Positions 7,462 to 15,871 of a stretch of DNA of 34,950 nt are shown here, piece by piece; the stretch's first letter is position 1; each line of letters opens with the position of its first letter. Below the pieces are notes generated by a model, which worked only from the letters and a program-made list of their open reading frames with translations, ran no database searches and was not told the DNA's origin. The stretch is from an uncultured Verrucomicrobiales bacterium (GTDB lineage: Bacteria > Verrucomicrobiota > Verrucomicrobiia > Verrucomicrobiales > Akkermansiaceae), in the NCBI GenBank assembly GCA_938008215.1, contig CALLLS010000019.1:1-34950 (forward strand), given 5' to 3'. The translations under genes and the position numbers were made by a program.

Positions 7462-9042
7462 CTAGGCAATCTTGTCTAAAACATACGAAAGCACTTCAGA
7501 AATAGGGAGGCGTTCTTGCTCCATGCTGTCACGATGACGAATAGTGACGGTATCTTTCAGTTCTTCTCCCTCTTCTCCGAGAGTTTCAAAGTCCACCGTG
7601 ATACAGAAAGGTGTTCCTACTTCATCCATGCGTCTGTAACGACGTCCAACCGCACCTGATTCATCATAAAAGACGTTCATGTGTTTTTGCAATTGAGCTT
7701 GGAGGTCGCGAGCGATCTTCACTTGTGCTTCATTCTTCTTCAGCAGTGGAAAGAGAGCTACTTTTATCGGCGCCATCTTCGGGTCAAAGTGAAGCACTGT
7801 TCGGATATCAGTTTTCCCTTTAGAATCTGTGAGTTCTTCCTCATCATACGCTTCACAAAGAAGAGCAAGCACTGTTCGGTCACATCCCGCAGAAGGCTCT
7901 ACCACGTGCGGGAGGAACTTCTCCTTTCTTTCCTCGTCGAAATATTCGATTGGTTTCTCTGAATGTTCTTTATGTTTAGAGAGGTCATAATTTCCACGGT
8001 ATGCTACACCTTCTAGCTCATCTATTCCGAAGGGAAATTCATATTCTAAATCATAGGTCTTTGAGGAATAGTGAGCTCGTTCACCATCTGGAACATCCAG
8101 CACATGAATTTTTTCGCGTGGGATTCCTATCTCTTCATAGAAACTAAGTCTTCTCTCGAGCCATTCATCTGTGAGAGCTAATCCTTGTTCTTTAGTGCAA
8201 AAATACTCGATCTCCATTTGCTCAAATTCACGCGAGCGGAACGTATAATTTCGCGGATTAATCTCATTCCTAAACGCTTTCCCGATCTGAGCAATTCCGA
8301 AGGGAAGTTTTAAACGAGAAGTATCCAAAATATTCTTATACTGCGTAAAGATGGATTGCGCTGTTTCTGGACGCAGATAAGCAGTAGCATTCGGATCATT
8401 TTCATCCGCAGACGCACCCATCGTCGTTTTAAACATGAGGTTAAATTCACGTGGCTCGGTCAATAAAGATCCATTATCAGGGTTAAAAGTAGTAACTCCC
8501 GTCATTTCTTTCTCTCCACTCTTAATAACTACTAGCATCTTAAACGAAATCGACTGATCCTTCAGAAATTTAGCATAAAATCGTTTAGCTGTTTTCACTG
8601 CAAAACTTTCATCCTGTCCTTCTTGCGCTAACACCGCAAAAGGACGCTCCACAGACCAGCCACTTTCCTCATGGCTCGCACTAGAGAACTCATAAACCGT
8701 TCCATCAATTGGGTTTATCTTATCAGAACGGAGGCGTGCATTCGTAAGAAGGCAATCACACATCGGGTCAGAAAATCCACCCACGTGTCCAGATGCCGTG
8801 AGTACTGCTTGGTGATTAAGGATAGACCCATCCATGCCTACGATGTCGTCGCGTTCAGTTACATTCTTCCGCCACCAAAACTGCTTCAGGTTATTCTTAA
8901 GTTCCACACCTAAAGGACCGTAATCCCAACATCCATTTAATCCGCCATAAAGCTCTGCCGATTGAAAAATAAATCCTTTACGCTTAGAGAGAGAAACGAT
9001 CTTCTCCATCTTTTCTGGGTCTGTAGTACTACGGTCAGCCAT
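7462..9042 (-). CDS. glyS: Glycine--tRNA ligase, dimeric (alpha2) type
   Basis: Class II synthetase that charges tRNA-Gly with glycine. It belongs to the eukaryote/archaeal/Gram-positive-like alpha2 type (also called GlyQS), not the alpha2beta2 bacterial type. The start KIVSLSKRKGFIFQSAELYGGLNGCWDYGPLG is diagnostic. Motif 2 is visible in IGKAFRNEINPRNYTFRSREFEQMEIEYFC, and motif 3 in EPSAGCDRTVLALL. The C-terminal anticodon-binding domain begins near KVALFPLLKKNEAQ and contains YDESGAVGRRYRRMDEVGTPFCITVDFET. At 526 aa it is full length. It is monocistronic, between the Doc gene and a divergent HAD gene. The start at 9042 has no Shine-Dalgarno. Confidence 0.95.
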   Translation of the reverse strand: MADRSTTDPEKMEKIVSLSKRKGFIFQSAELYGGLNGCWDYGPLGVELKNNLKQFWWRKNVTERDDIVGMDGSILNHQAVLTASGHVGGFSDPMCDCLLTNARLRSDKINPIDGTVYEFSSASHEESGWSVERPFAVLAQEGQDESFAVKTAKRFYAKFLKDQSISFKMLVVIKSGEKEMTGVTTFNPDNGSLLTEPREFNLMFKTTMGASADENDPNATAYLRPETAQSIFTQYKNILDTSRLKLPFGIAQIGKAFRNEINPRNYTFRSREFEQMEIEYFCTKEQGLALTDEWLERRLSFYEEIGIPREKIHVLDVPDGERAHYSSKTYDLEYEFPFGIDELEGVAYRGNYDLSKHKEHSEKPIEYFDEERKEKFLPHVVEPSAGCDRTVLALLCEAYDEEELTDSKGKTDIRTVLHFDPKMAPIKVALFPLLKKNEAQVKIARDLQAQLQKHMNVFYDESGAVGRRYRRMDEVGTPFCITVDFETLGEEGEELKDTVTIRHRDSMEQERLPISEVLSYVLDKIA

Positions 9043-9138
9043 GGCTTTAATAAATTAGACCTTTAACAAAGCAGGACACACAAAGGATTTCAACTATGTT
9101 TCGCTTGCAAATGAAAGATTCTCGTTCACCTAAAAGTA

Positions 9139-9801
9139 ATGAATAAATATGAAGCTGTGTTGTTCGACTTTGATGGCACACTCGTCGATACAGAGTGGTC
9201 CATTTATGAAGAAAATTGTGCTATTTACGCTAAAGAAGGACAAGAGCTCCCTCTAGAAAAATACGCGCAGTGCATCGGAAGCAGCTACGATACTTGGTCG
9301 CCACAAACCTATCTTGAAGAACTCACTGGAAAGACCTTCGATTGGGAAACCATCAGAGAAGAGAGAAATAAGAAGATTCGCGCCCGCTTAGAGACACAGG
9401 GACTTATGGAAGGAGCCCTGGAAGCTTTAGAATTTACTAAATCACGGGGCCTACGGATGGGCGTAGTGTCCAGCTCTGGACACAGCTGGGTGGATAACTG
9501 GCTAGAAAAGCTCGGAATAGAACATTACTTTGAGAGTGTGACCTGCCGAGGCGATGCGCCACGAATCAAGCCTGCTCCAGACCTATTCATAAAAGGCGCA
9601 GAAAGAATGAATCTTTCGCCGAAAAAATGCCTTGTATTAGAAGACTCTAGGAACGGAATGCTCGCTGCCTTAGAAGCAGGGATGGATGTCATCGCCATCC
9701 CAAATAGAATAACGAAGGTTTCAGATTTCACGGAGGCGACTATTAAATTAGATAGTTTAAATGACTATCCAAAAGCTCTTAAGAAGCTTCTTTCGGAATA
9801 A
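9139..9801 (+). CDS. HAD-superfamily phosphatase (beta-phosphoglucomutase-like)
   Basis: A haloacid-dehalogenase-fold hydrolase with all four motifs: I, DFDGTLVDTEWS near residue 10 (nucleophile Asp and acid/base Asp); II, VVSSSG around residue 113; III, the lysine of RIKPAPDLF around residue 150; IV, VLEDSRNG around residue 175. The alpha-helical cap lies between motifs I and II, as in subfamily IA enzymes such as beta-phosphoglucomutase and phosphoglycolate phosphatase. The substrate cannot be decided. It is divergent from glyS with a 96-bp gap and convergent with the flavoprotein gene. Confidence 0.85.
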   Translation: MNKYEAVLFDFDGTLVDTEWSIYEENCAIYAKEGQELPLEKYAQCIGSSYDTWSPQTYLEELTGKTFDWETIREERNKKIRARLETQGLMEGALEALEFTKSRGLRMGVVSSSGHSWVDNWLEKLGIEHYFESVTCRGDAPRIKPAPDLFIKGAERMNLSPKKCLVLEDSRNGMLAALEAGMDVIAIPNRITKVSDFTEATIKLDSLNDYPKALKKLLSE

Positions 9802-9829
9802 ACTGACCTTATTAAGAGTATAACTGAGA

Positions 9830-11053
9830 CTAGAGACTACGCTTTCTTTTGATGGCATTTCCCACCCATGATGCGGAAGAAAAACACCCCTGTAATAAAA
9901 AGCCTCCAGTAGGTGCTTCCCAATCAAGCATTTCACCACAGGCATAAAGATCTGGATACTTCTTTAACATCAGATTCTCATCTAGTTCAATCCACGCTAC
10001 GCCACCCGCGCTAGAGATCGCTTCGTTTAAAGGTCTCGGCTTCTCTAAAGGTAATGAGAAATTTTTTAGCTTTTTCGCTAGTAACTGCAGATCGCCTCCA
10101 TTCACTTTTATCTTTTGAAAGAGCTCTGAATGATAGCATTTAAGAAGATCTACAACTGAATCTGTTAGCCGCCACCTTTGCATAAGCTCTAGCGCTAAAT
10201 TCTTCCTCACAGACTCCACTTTTTTCATAAGCTCCTGAGTGGAAAACATTGACTTAAAATCTAACTGTAGGGCTGGCTTTTCCTGTTGCCTCAAGGCGTG
10301 CCCCAATCGATATATCGGTCCTCCTTCTAATCCATATTTAGTAATTACGAGCTCCCCTTCTATAGATTCTTCACCCGCCGAACAGAGTAAATTCTTAAGA
10401 GGCTTACCTTCATGCTTAGATAAGAACTCACCATCCCAATTTACTTCCCATCCACAATTTGCAGCCTCTAAAGGAGATATCTTAATATTCATACTCTCAA
10501 GAAGAGGCACCCATTCTCCATCAGAGCCAGTAGAGCTCCACGAGCCCCCGCCAAATGCCAAAACGACCGCGCTGTAGTGATGGCGTATTTCTCCCTCTTC
10601 AGATGAAAAAGTAAGGTCGTATCCATTATCACTAGGTTCTATATTTCTCAGGGAATGCTTCACAAAAAACTCTCCACCCTTTCCTTTTATATCCTGAACT
10701 AAGGCTCTTAAAAGTGGAGCTGCCTTCATATCATTGGGAAATACCTTCTTTCCGCTGGAGACAAAGGTCTCTTGCCCTAACTCTCTCGCCCATTCTCTTA
10801 GAGTAGTATTATTAAACGCTTTATAAATTCTCTCCCACAATACTTTAGGGAGCCCTTTACCCTTATAATTCGATAAAAACTCCACTATCTCCGCATCGTT
10901 AGTAAGGTTTAAGCCGCTCTTCCCAGCAACCAAGAGCTTGCGCCCTACGGAACGTTTTTGCTCATATAAATGCCCCTGAATACCCGCACATTGCAGAATC
11001 TGCATCACGCGCAACCCTGCAGGACCACCTCCAATTATTGCGACTTCATCCAT
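9830..11053 (-). CDS. NAD(P)/FAD-dependent oxidoreductase, HI0933/BaiN-like
   Basis: A 407-residue flavoprotein of the HI0933/BaiN family. The FAD-binding Rossmann motif GGGPAG lies at residues 8-13, followed by YEQKRSVGRKLLVAGKSGLNLTN, which is the family signature (GrKllisGkGrCN/LTN). A second conserved stretch is AVVLAFGGGSWSSTGSDGEWVPLL. The end GEMLDWEAPTGGFLLQGCFSSASWVG matches the C-terminal FAD-contact motif 'GE.ld..g.tGGynlq.a..sG..ag'. It looks closest to the shorter TIGR03862-type subgroup. Substrates of most members are unknown. Its start overlaps the end of rdgB by 19 bp, so the two are co-transcribed, rdgB first. Confidence 0.85.
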   Translation of the reverse strand: MDEVAIIGGGPAGLRVMQILQCAGIQGHLYEQKRSVGRKLLVAGKSGLNLTNDAEIVEFLSNYKGKGLPKVLWERIYKAFNNTTLREWARELGQETFVSSGKKVFPNDMKAAPLLRALVQDIKGKGGEFFVKHSLRNIEPSDNGYDLTFSSEEGEIRHHYSAVVLAFGGGSWSSTGSDGEWVPLLESMNIKISPLEAANCGWEVNWDGEFLSKHEGKPLKNLLCSAGEESIEGELVITKYGLEGGPIYRLGHALRQQEKPALQLDFKSMFSTQELMKKVESVRKNLALELMQRWRLTDSVVDLLKCYHSELFQKIKVNGGDLQLLAKKLKNFSLPLEKPRPLNEAISSAGGVAWIELDENLMLKKYPDLYACGEMLDWEAPTGGFLLQGCFSSASWVGNAIKRKRSL

Positions 11054-11619
11054 TCGCTAAATTTCTCTAAAGCTCTAGCTCTATGGCTTATCTTATTTTT
11101 TACCTCTGCAGCCAGTTCAGAAAATGTCTTCTCATAGCCTTCAGGAATAAAAAGGGGGTCATAACCAAACCCTCCCTCGCCTTTTTCCTCATAAATAATT
11201 TTTCCATGACATTCCCCTCTAAAACGCTTGATTACCTTTTTGCACCTAACAACTGAGAGCACACAAATGAAAAAGGCTGCCCGATCTGAAATGCCATCTA
11301 AGTTTTTTAAAAGCCGTGCTTTATTCTCCACCATCGTAGCGTTTCTCCCTGCATAACGCGCGGAGAAAACTCCTGGAGCACCATTTAATGCCTGAACGCA
11401 AAGCCCAGAATCATCTGCTACAATTAGTTCATCAGTCAGTTTAGAAACGGTTAAAGCTTTAATATCAGCGTTTCCTTCAAAGCTATCTGCATCCTCAATG
11501 ATTTCGGTAATCTGAGGAAAGCTTCTTAAATCTTTCACCTCAACCTCCGATCCCAACATGAGTTGAATTTCCTCTGCCTTATGAGTATTCCCAGTCGCTA
11601 GGATTAGTGTTTCAGACAT
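11035..11619 (-). CDS. rdgB: RdgB/HAM1 non-canonical purine NTP pyrophosphatase
   Basis: House-cleaning enzyme that hydrolyses ITP, dITP and XTP to monophosphates, keeping deaminated purines out of nucleic acids. At 194 aa it fits the family. The signatures are LATGNTHKAEEIQLML (nucleotide-binding start), TVSKLTDELIVADDSGLCVQALNGAPGVFSARYAG (the ADDSGL catalytic/metal motif and the GvySARya motif), FFICVLSVV, and GFGYDPLFIPEGYEKTFSEL, ending with SHRARAL. The gene is first in a two-gene operon with the flavoprotein. No Shine-Dalgarno precedes the ATG. Confidence 0.93.
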   Translation of the reverse strand: MSETLILATGNTHKAEEIQLMLGSEVEVKDLRSFPQITEIIEDADSFEGNADIKALTVSKLTDELIVADDSGLCVQALNGAPGVFSARYAGRNATMVENKARLLKNLDGISDRAAFFICVLSVVRCKKVIKRFRGECHGKIIYEEKGEGGFGYDPLFIPEGYEKTFSELAAEVKNKISHRARALEKFSEWMKSQ

Positions 11620-11828
11620 AAATTATGTGTTGATAATCTTATAAGTTATAAAGACATGAAGTCAAATCTTGCCCCAATTAATATAGCTCTTTGGGATTAT
11701 GGAATTAATAAAGACTATCTTTGGAATAGCACCGTAGACCTTACACTTCTAGCAATTAAACTTAAAATATGTAATAAATAGATTAGCCAACCAAAATAAC
11801 TAATAATTAAAAGTTTATAATAAATAAC
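11620..11828. other. AT-rich intergenic region between rdgB and the secreted module
   Basis: This gap contains only one small plus-strand frame, 11656-11781 (41 codons, from ATG to TAG), with the composition of intergenic sequence and no clear promoter. The promoter of rdgB on the minus strand must lie near 11640-11660, where TATAA-like tracts are abundant. No RNA gene is seen. Confidence 0.4.
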
Positions 11829-11857
11829 TTGTCATAAACAGTATATTCATCCATAAT
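11829..11857 (+). promoter_or_regulatory. Promoter of the first TIGR02597-like/PEP-CTERM module
   Basis: TTGTCA (11829-11834), a 17-bp spacer and CATAAT (11852-11857; five of six to TATAAT) make a strong sigma-70 match. Transcription would begin near 11864, at the edge of a run of seven C, and leave a leader of only about 12 nt. Confidence 0.6.
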
Positions 11858-11870
11858 AGGACACCCCCCC
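11858..11870 (+). promoter_or_regulatory. AGGA plus C7 tract before the first module
   Basis: AGGA at 11858-11861 is followed by a CA and seven C (11864-11870), ending 5 nt before the ATG. The second module carries AGGA, T and seven C at the equivalent place (20061-20072). No other gene start in the window has such a tract. Confidence 0.5.
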
Positions 11871-11875
11871 TACAA

Positions 11876-12868
11876 ATGAATATCAAATATAGTCTATTAC
11901 TCTCCGTCCTTATTGGAATATCACCCCTGTGTGCTCAAAATCAAATCTCCTCAAAGCCTGTTGGATTTGAAAAGCTCGAGCTTAAAAAAGGCTTTAACTA
12001 TCTCGGTTTGAGGTTACTCGAAAAGCCAGTTTATCATGGAAATATTAACAGACTTTCAGGTAAAATTATTAAAGTTAAGAACAGGCATAATATAAATACT
12101 GGAAATTATCTCTTAGAGGTTACTAGTGGTCTAGCGGAAGGTACAGTTATTGAAGCTTCTGTTACAGCGAATCTCGGTTTAAGAATCACTCTCGGTCAAA
12201 ACTTGTCTAGTGAATTAGCTGTAGGTGACGCATTTACTATTAGAGAACCTCATACTCTAGCCTCTATCTTTGGTGAGTTTAACGAAGCAGGACTCACTTC
12301 TACAGGAGCATCTGGAACTAGTGATCAGGTATTTATACCAGATGGTAATGGCGGTTTTTATAGATATAATTACTCTGCAATAAACTTCGCTGGGGATAGG
12401 GCTTGGAAAAACCGATCCGGAAACATAGTTAACCCAAATTTAGTAACTCTTAATTATACTGACACTATGATTATTAACGCTCAATCTGAGAAAACACTTA
12501 CAGTTGAGGGGCATCTTAAATTAACACCTACCTCATTCGCTATTACTAGAAATGTAAACTATCTTGCATCTTGTTACCCTGTAGGATCTACCTTAGAAAG
12601 TGCCTTTGGTGCCACTAACTCCGCTGGTCTAATTTCTACTGGATCATCAGGTAACAGTGACCAAATATGGATGCCCGACGGGAGTGGCGGTTTTGATCGG
12701 TATAACTACTCTGCGATTAATTTTGCTGGTGATAGAGCGTGGAAAGATAGATATGGTAATATTATTAACCCTTCTTCAATTGAGTTGACGCCTGCTATTA
12801 TTATTATTAATTTCGGAGATGCTCATAATATTGAAACATCTCAACCTTCGAGCTACAACCTATTGTAA
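11876..12868 (+). CDS. Secreted TIGR02597-like protein with an internal 60-residue repeat
   Basis: A 330-residue exported protein. Residues 1-20 are a Sec signal peptide ending in ISPLCA. The rest is beta-rich and resembles the verrucomicrobial TIGR02597 family, on recall rather than a search: KPVGF near the N terminus, a middle part with 'G..l..g..ftI..p.tl.siFG', then paired blocks of 'sDQ...PDG.GGF.RYNYSAINFAGDRAWK.R.GNI.NP'. The two blocks, residues 128-187 and 240-299, share about 44 of 60 positions by eye. Function is unknown. There is no lipobox and no sorting tail. A PEP-CTERM gene follows after only 5 bp, so the two are co-expressed. The other copy of this family (20082-21053) has the same partner arrangement. 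The family call is moderate; secretion is firm. Confidence 0.65.
   Translation: MNIKYSLLLSVLIGISPLCAQNQISSKPVGFEKLELKKGFNYLGLRLLEKPVYHGNINRLSGKIIKVKNRHNINTGNYLLEVTSGLAEGTVIEASVTANLGLRITLGQNLSSELAVGDAFTIREPHTLASIFGEFNEAGLTSTGASGTSDQVFIPDGNGGFYRYNYSAINFAGDRAWKNRSGNIVNPNLVTLNYTDTMIINAQSEKTLTVEGHLKLTPTSFAITRNVNYLASCYPVGSTLESAFGATNSAGLISTGSSGNSDQIWMPDGSGGFDRYNYSAINFAGDRAWKDRYGNIINPSSIELTPAIIIINFGDAHNIETSQPSSYNLL
12257..12436 (+). repeat. Internal coding repeat, copy 1
   Basis: Encodes residues 128-187 of the TIGR02597-like protein, from LASIFGEF to NIVNP. It aligns without gaps to copy 2 at 12593-12772, and the stretch YNYSAINFAGDRAWK is identical in both. Confidence 0.8.
12593..12772 (+). repeat. 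Internal coding repeat, copy 2
   Basis: Encodes residues 240-299, from LESAFGAT to NIINP. The block is repeated after a 52-residue spacer. The sequences differ at the DNA level by many synonymous changes, so the duplication is not recent or has been under protein-level selection. Confidence 0.8.
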
Positions 12869-12873
12869 AATAC

Positions 12874-13506
12874 ATGACACCATCTAAAACTATCGCATTC
12901 TGCCTTATAATTCTCAGTCTGAGAGTGTATTCCTATGACCTTAGCATTCAAAACACCTCAACTCTTAGTGATCCAGATTTGCCCATCCTAGCTGCAAATG
13001 GTTCACTTCTAGGTGACACGAGCAGCACATTACGACTAGGCTTTTTTAATTCATTTACAGATTCCGCAGTCTCGAATTTTTCGGGCTCCGATGCGTCTGC
13101 TTTACTCGCAGATTTTATAACATTTGGTTCTTCGCCTCAGACTATAACTAGAGAATTGGGAGAAAACGGATTTACGAATAATACATTCATAGAAGATTTA
13201 GTTAATGGAGGTCCTGACCCGACTTGGACTGGCATTATGCCTTATCTACTCGTCACAAATAATTCTGATTCCGAATATGGAGTTTTTAAATTTAATGATG
13301 CGATTGGAGAAGAGGACAACTTTGGATCAGGTTCTCTTGGTTTGCAACTTTCAACTGGTGAAGGGGCAATTCTGCTAGGTAGTAATGGTGGTAGCATCAG
13401 ATCTCCCGCCAACTTTACAAACTCATTTATGCTAATTCCAGAACCATCATCTACAATTCTATTAGGTCTTGGAGCAGTAGCTTTTATAACACGCCGCAAG
13501 CGTTAA
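12874..13506 (+). CDS. PEP-CTERM sorting-domain protein
   Basis: A 210-residue exported protein with a weak Sec signal (AFCLIILSLRVYS) and a complete C-terminal PEP-CTERM tail: IPEPSSTILLGLGAVAFITRRKR has the PEP motif, a hydrophobic segment and a basic end. Such tails are cut and re-attached by exosortases in bacteria that make extracellular polysaccharide. The body is Ser/Thr/Asn/Gly-rich with no recognised domain. It starts 5 bp after the TIGR02597-like gene. A bidirectional terminator follows, so it ends the module. The 21088-21747 protein is its positional counterpart in the second module, with similar length (219 aa) and composition. No exosortase gene lies in the window. Confidence 0.8.
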   Translation: MTPSKTIAFCLIILSLRVYSYDLSIQNTSTLSDPDLPILAANGSLLGDTSSTLRLGFFNSFTDSAVSNFSGSDASALLADFITFGSSPQTITRELGENGFTNNTFIEDLVNGGPDPTWTGIMPYLLVTNNSDSEYGVFKFNDAIGEEDNFGSGSLGLQLSTGEGAILLGSNGGSIRSPANFTNSFMLIPEPSSTILLGLGAVAFITRRKR

Positions 13507-13538
13507 TTTTTTTAAATCCTCCCCCATTACACGAGATA

Positions 13539-13564
13539 AAAGGCAGGTATTATAACCTGCCTTT
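13539..13564. terminator. Bidirectional terminator between PEP-CTERM gene and mqo
   Basis: AAAGGCAGGT (13539-13548) and ACCTGCCTTT (13555-13564) are perfect 10-bp arms with a 6-nt loop. Short T runs occur on either strand after the stem. It lies between convergent genes, as expected for a shared terminator. Confidence 0.75.
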
Positions 13565-13599
13565 ATCATTTATGCTAAATCTCGTTCAGCTCCGTAATA

Positions 13600-15087
13600 T
13601 TAAGCCAACTTAAGCGTTTCTTCCGCCCAGCTTCTTATCTTTTGGTAATCCTCTTTATTTGTCTGAAGATCTTTTTCGTAAGATGGAATCATTTCCTGTA
13701 ACTTAGCTTTCCAGCCTTCCATCTTATCTGGATAACACTTCGCAAGCAGCTCCAGCATTATAGAGACAGAAGTGGATGCCCCTGGAGACGCTCCTAATAA
13801 GGCAGAGATACTTCCATCTTCAGAAGATACTACTTCCGTACCAAATTGTAAGACTCCGCCCTTTTTCTCATCTTCTTTTATAATCTGCACTCGCTGCCCT
13901 GCAGTAAGTAGCTCCCAACTTTCTTCTGCTGCATTAGGGAAAAACTTTCGTAGAGCGTCTACACGGTCGGCGTGCGTTTGCATCACTTGCTCAATCAAAT
14001 ACTTGGTCAAATCTATATTATCTTTGCCTACCGCAAGCATAGGAATAAGATTATCAAGCTTCACGGAGGAGGTTAGGTCAAAAAGTGATCCAGTCTTAAG
14101 GAACTTAGGAGAAAAACCGGCAAACGGTCCAAAAAGTAACGCCTGCTTACCATCTATAACTCTAGTGTCTAAGTGAGGCACAGACATAGGAGGCGCTCCC
14201 ACATCCGCTAGTCCATACACTTTAGCCGAATGCTTTTTCACTACTTCTTCATCTTTACAAACTAACCACTGACCACTTACAGGGAAACCACCAAAGCCTT
14301 TTCCTTCTGGAATATCTGCTTTCTGGAGAAGAGGTAAAGCAGCTCCACCTGCCCCGATGAAAACAAACTTAGTCAAAAGCTCTCGCTTTTTACCTGTTTT
14401 AAGGTTCTTAGTTTTTAAACGCCATCTTCCATCTTTCATGCGGTCTATACCTTTAACGATATGACTCGTCGCTAAAGAGATCGTATCATCGGCATCTAGA
14501 GACTTTAACATTTGTCTTGTTAACGCACCAAAATCTACGTCGGTTCCACAGTCCATCTTAGTGACTGCGATTTTTTCACCTTCTCTACGCTTATCTAAGA
14601 GAAGAGGTGCCCAATTTTTAATCTTTGTCTTATCTTCCGTGTATTCCATTTCTTCAAAGAAATGGTGCTGCGACATGGTCGCAAAACGATCCTTAAGGAA
14701 TTGCACATTTTCATCTCCATAGACGAAGCTCATGTGCGCCACCTGGTTAATGAAGTCTTCTGGGTTTGATAAAGCCCCTTGCTCTAAGAGCCATGCCCAA
14801 AACTGCTTGGACTCCTCAAATTGCTCGTTAATTTTAAGTGCCTTAGAAATGTTGATTTTACCATCTTCACCTCGGCTTGTATAATTAAGCTCACAAAGCG
14901 CGGCGTGTCCTGTTCCTGCATTATTCCATGCGTCGCTACTTTCGCTTGCAGGTTTTTCTAGAGCCTCGATGATTTGTATCTTAGCTTCAGGCATAAGATG
15001 CTTCATCAGCATGCCAAGAGTAGCGCTCATAATGCCACCTCCAATGAGGATCACATCAGATTCGGGAAAGGTAATTCTCTGTTCCAT
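13600..15087 (-). CDS. mqo: Malate:quinone oxidoreductase
   Basis: Membrane-associated FAD enzyme that oxidises malate to oxaloacetate and passes electrons to the quinone pool, replacing or supplementing malate dehydrogenase in the TCA cycle. The N-terminal FAD-binding motif is DVILIGGGIMSATLGMLM, followed by SSDAWNNAGTGHAALCELNYT, which is diagnostic for Mqo. Further conserved segments are FIGAGGAALPLLQKADIPEGKGFGGFPVSGQWLVC, the LDTRVIDGKQALLFGPFAGFSPKFLKTGS block and LGASPGASTSVSIMLELL near the C terminus. I chose the ATG at 15087 (MEQRITFPESDV) over the in-frame ATG at 15129, because the longer form adds a charged 14-residue extension not typical of the family. Monocistronic. Confidence 0.93.
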   Translation of the reverse strand: MEQRITFPESDVILIGGGIMSATLGMLMKHLMPEAKIQIIEALEKPASESSDAWNNAGTGHAALCELNYTSRGEDGKINISKALKINEQFEESKQFWAWLLEQGALSNPEDFINQVAHMSFVYGDENVQFLKDRFATMSQHHFFEEMEYTEDKTKIKNWAPLLLDKRREGEKIAVTKMDCGTDVDFGALTRQMLKSLDADDTISLATSHIVKGIDRMKDGRWRLKTKNLKTGKKRELLTKFVFIGAGGAALPLLQKADIPEGKGFGGFPVSGQWLVCKDEEVVKKHSAKVYGLADVGAPPMSVPHLDTRVIDGKQALLFGPFAGFSPKFLKTGSLFDLTSSVKLDNLIPMLAVGKDNIDLTKYLIEQVMQTHADRVDALRKFFPNAAEESWELLTAGQRVQIIKEDEKKGGVLQFGTEVVSSEDGSISALLGASPGASTSVSIMLELLAKCYPDKMEGWKAKLQEMIPSYEKDLQTNKEDYQKIRSWAEETLKLA

Positions 15088-15209
15088 AATAAGTAAAAAA
15101 GGTGCAGACCTCTGCCCCCTCTTGCCCATTCTGTCAAATGTATTTGAGGGAAGTTATCTGTAATAACTAAAGATTTTCTTAATTGGTTTAATATCTTTCT
15201 ATTCAGATA

Positions 15210-15848
15210 TCACTCTGCCTCACGTTCATTAATAAACGCTTCTACTTTTTCAACTAAAAGCTCCCAATCATATCCTCCCACCATAAGGACATTATCCTTA
15301 GCGCTTACCTTTGCCTCTTCCAGCCATTCTGTAAATGCATTGCTCTGTCCTAGCGGGGAAAACTCTAAGACCAAGTTTCTTTCTAATTTAACATTCGGCA
15401 GTGCTTCTCCTAGGCTCACTGCTAAGGCGATCTCGGCATCAGAAGCATTAACGTAGTTCACTGAGATACGCTCAGGAGCTTTTTTCCTCACTCCATCAAA
15501 TACGATTTCATATTTCTTCCAAATACGCCCAATCTTCGTGAGTGCTTTCTCACTTCTAACCACCATTCCGGTATTCATAGGCGAGAGACTCCCTTCAATG
15601 AACGCTGTCGTTCTAAGCAAATGAGTTACCTCTGCATCATTCTTGAAACTTCTCGGAGACATAAATTCGTTTAGCTTATTAAAATGAGAAATCATGCCCT
15701 TCTCTGTGGCACGCCTCGTCATAGGTGTTTCTTCCGTTTGATCTACTCTTCGCTCCTCATAGAGAAAAAGGCTCACTCCACCTAAAATCATAAGACCGAG
15801 AGGAAAGCCTACAATAAGGAACTTAACGAAGGATTTTTTTTCTGACAT
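15210..15848 (-). CDS. Unknown single-pass membrane protein
   Basis: A 212-residue protein with one N-terminal transmembrane helix (VKFLIVGFPLGLMILGGVSLFLY, after a short basic start) and a soluble remainder of about 180 residues, probably periplasmic. No family is recognised. The soluble part contains several Arg/Lys-Asp/Glu-rich segments and the motif LVLEFSPLGQSNAFTEWLEEAK. I chose the ATG at 15848 (MSEKKSF) over one 12 codons upstream, because the longer form would overlap lpxB and precede the basic start. It lies 23 bp after lpxB and is probably co-transcribed with it. Confidence 0.6.
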   Translation of the reverse strand: MSEKKSFVKFLIVGFPLGLMILGGVSLFLYEERRVDQTEETPMTRRATEKGMISHFNKLNEFMSPRSFKNDAEVTHLLRTTAFIEGSLSPMNTGMVVRSEKALTKIGRIWKKYEIVFDGVRKKAPERISVNYVNASDAEIALAVSLGEALPNVKLERNLVLEFSPLGQSNAFTEWLEEAKVSAKDNVLMVGGYDWELLVEKVEAFINEREAE

Positions 15849-15871
15849 AATTGTATAACCCTGAAAATAAT

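Noticed and set aside
11656-11781. 41-codon ORF between rdgB and the first module
   Set aside because: No promoter or start signal, intergenic base composition and no resemblance to any known peptide. Noted only in the intergenic entry.
15088-15129. 14-residue N-terminal extension of Mqo (ATG at 15129)
   Set aside because: Basic, unlike family N termini; the ATG at 15087 gives a normal start just before the FAD motif.
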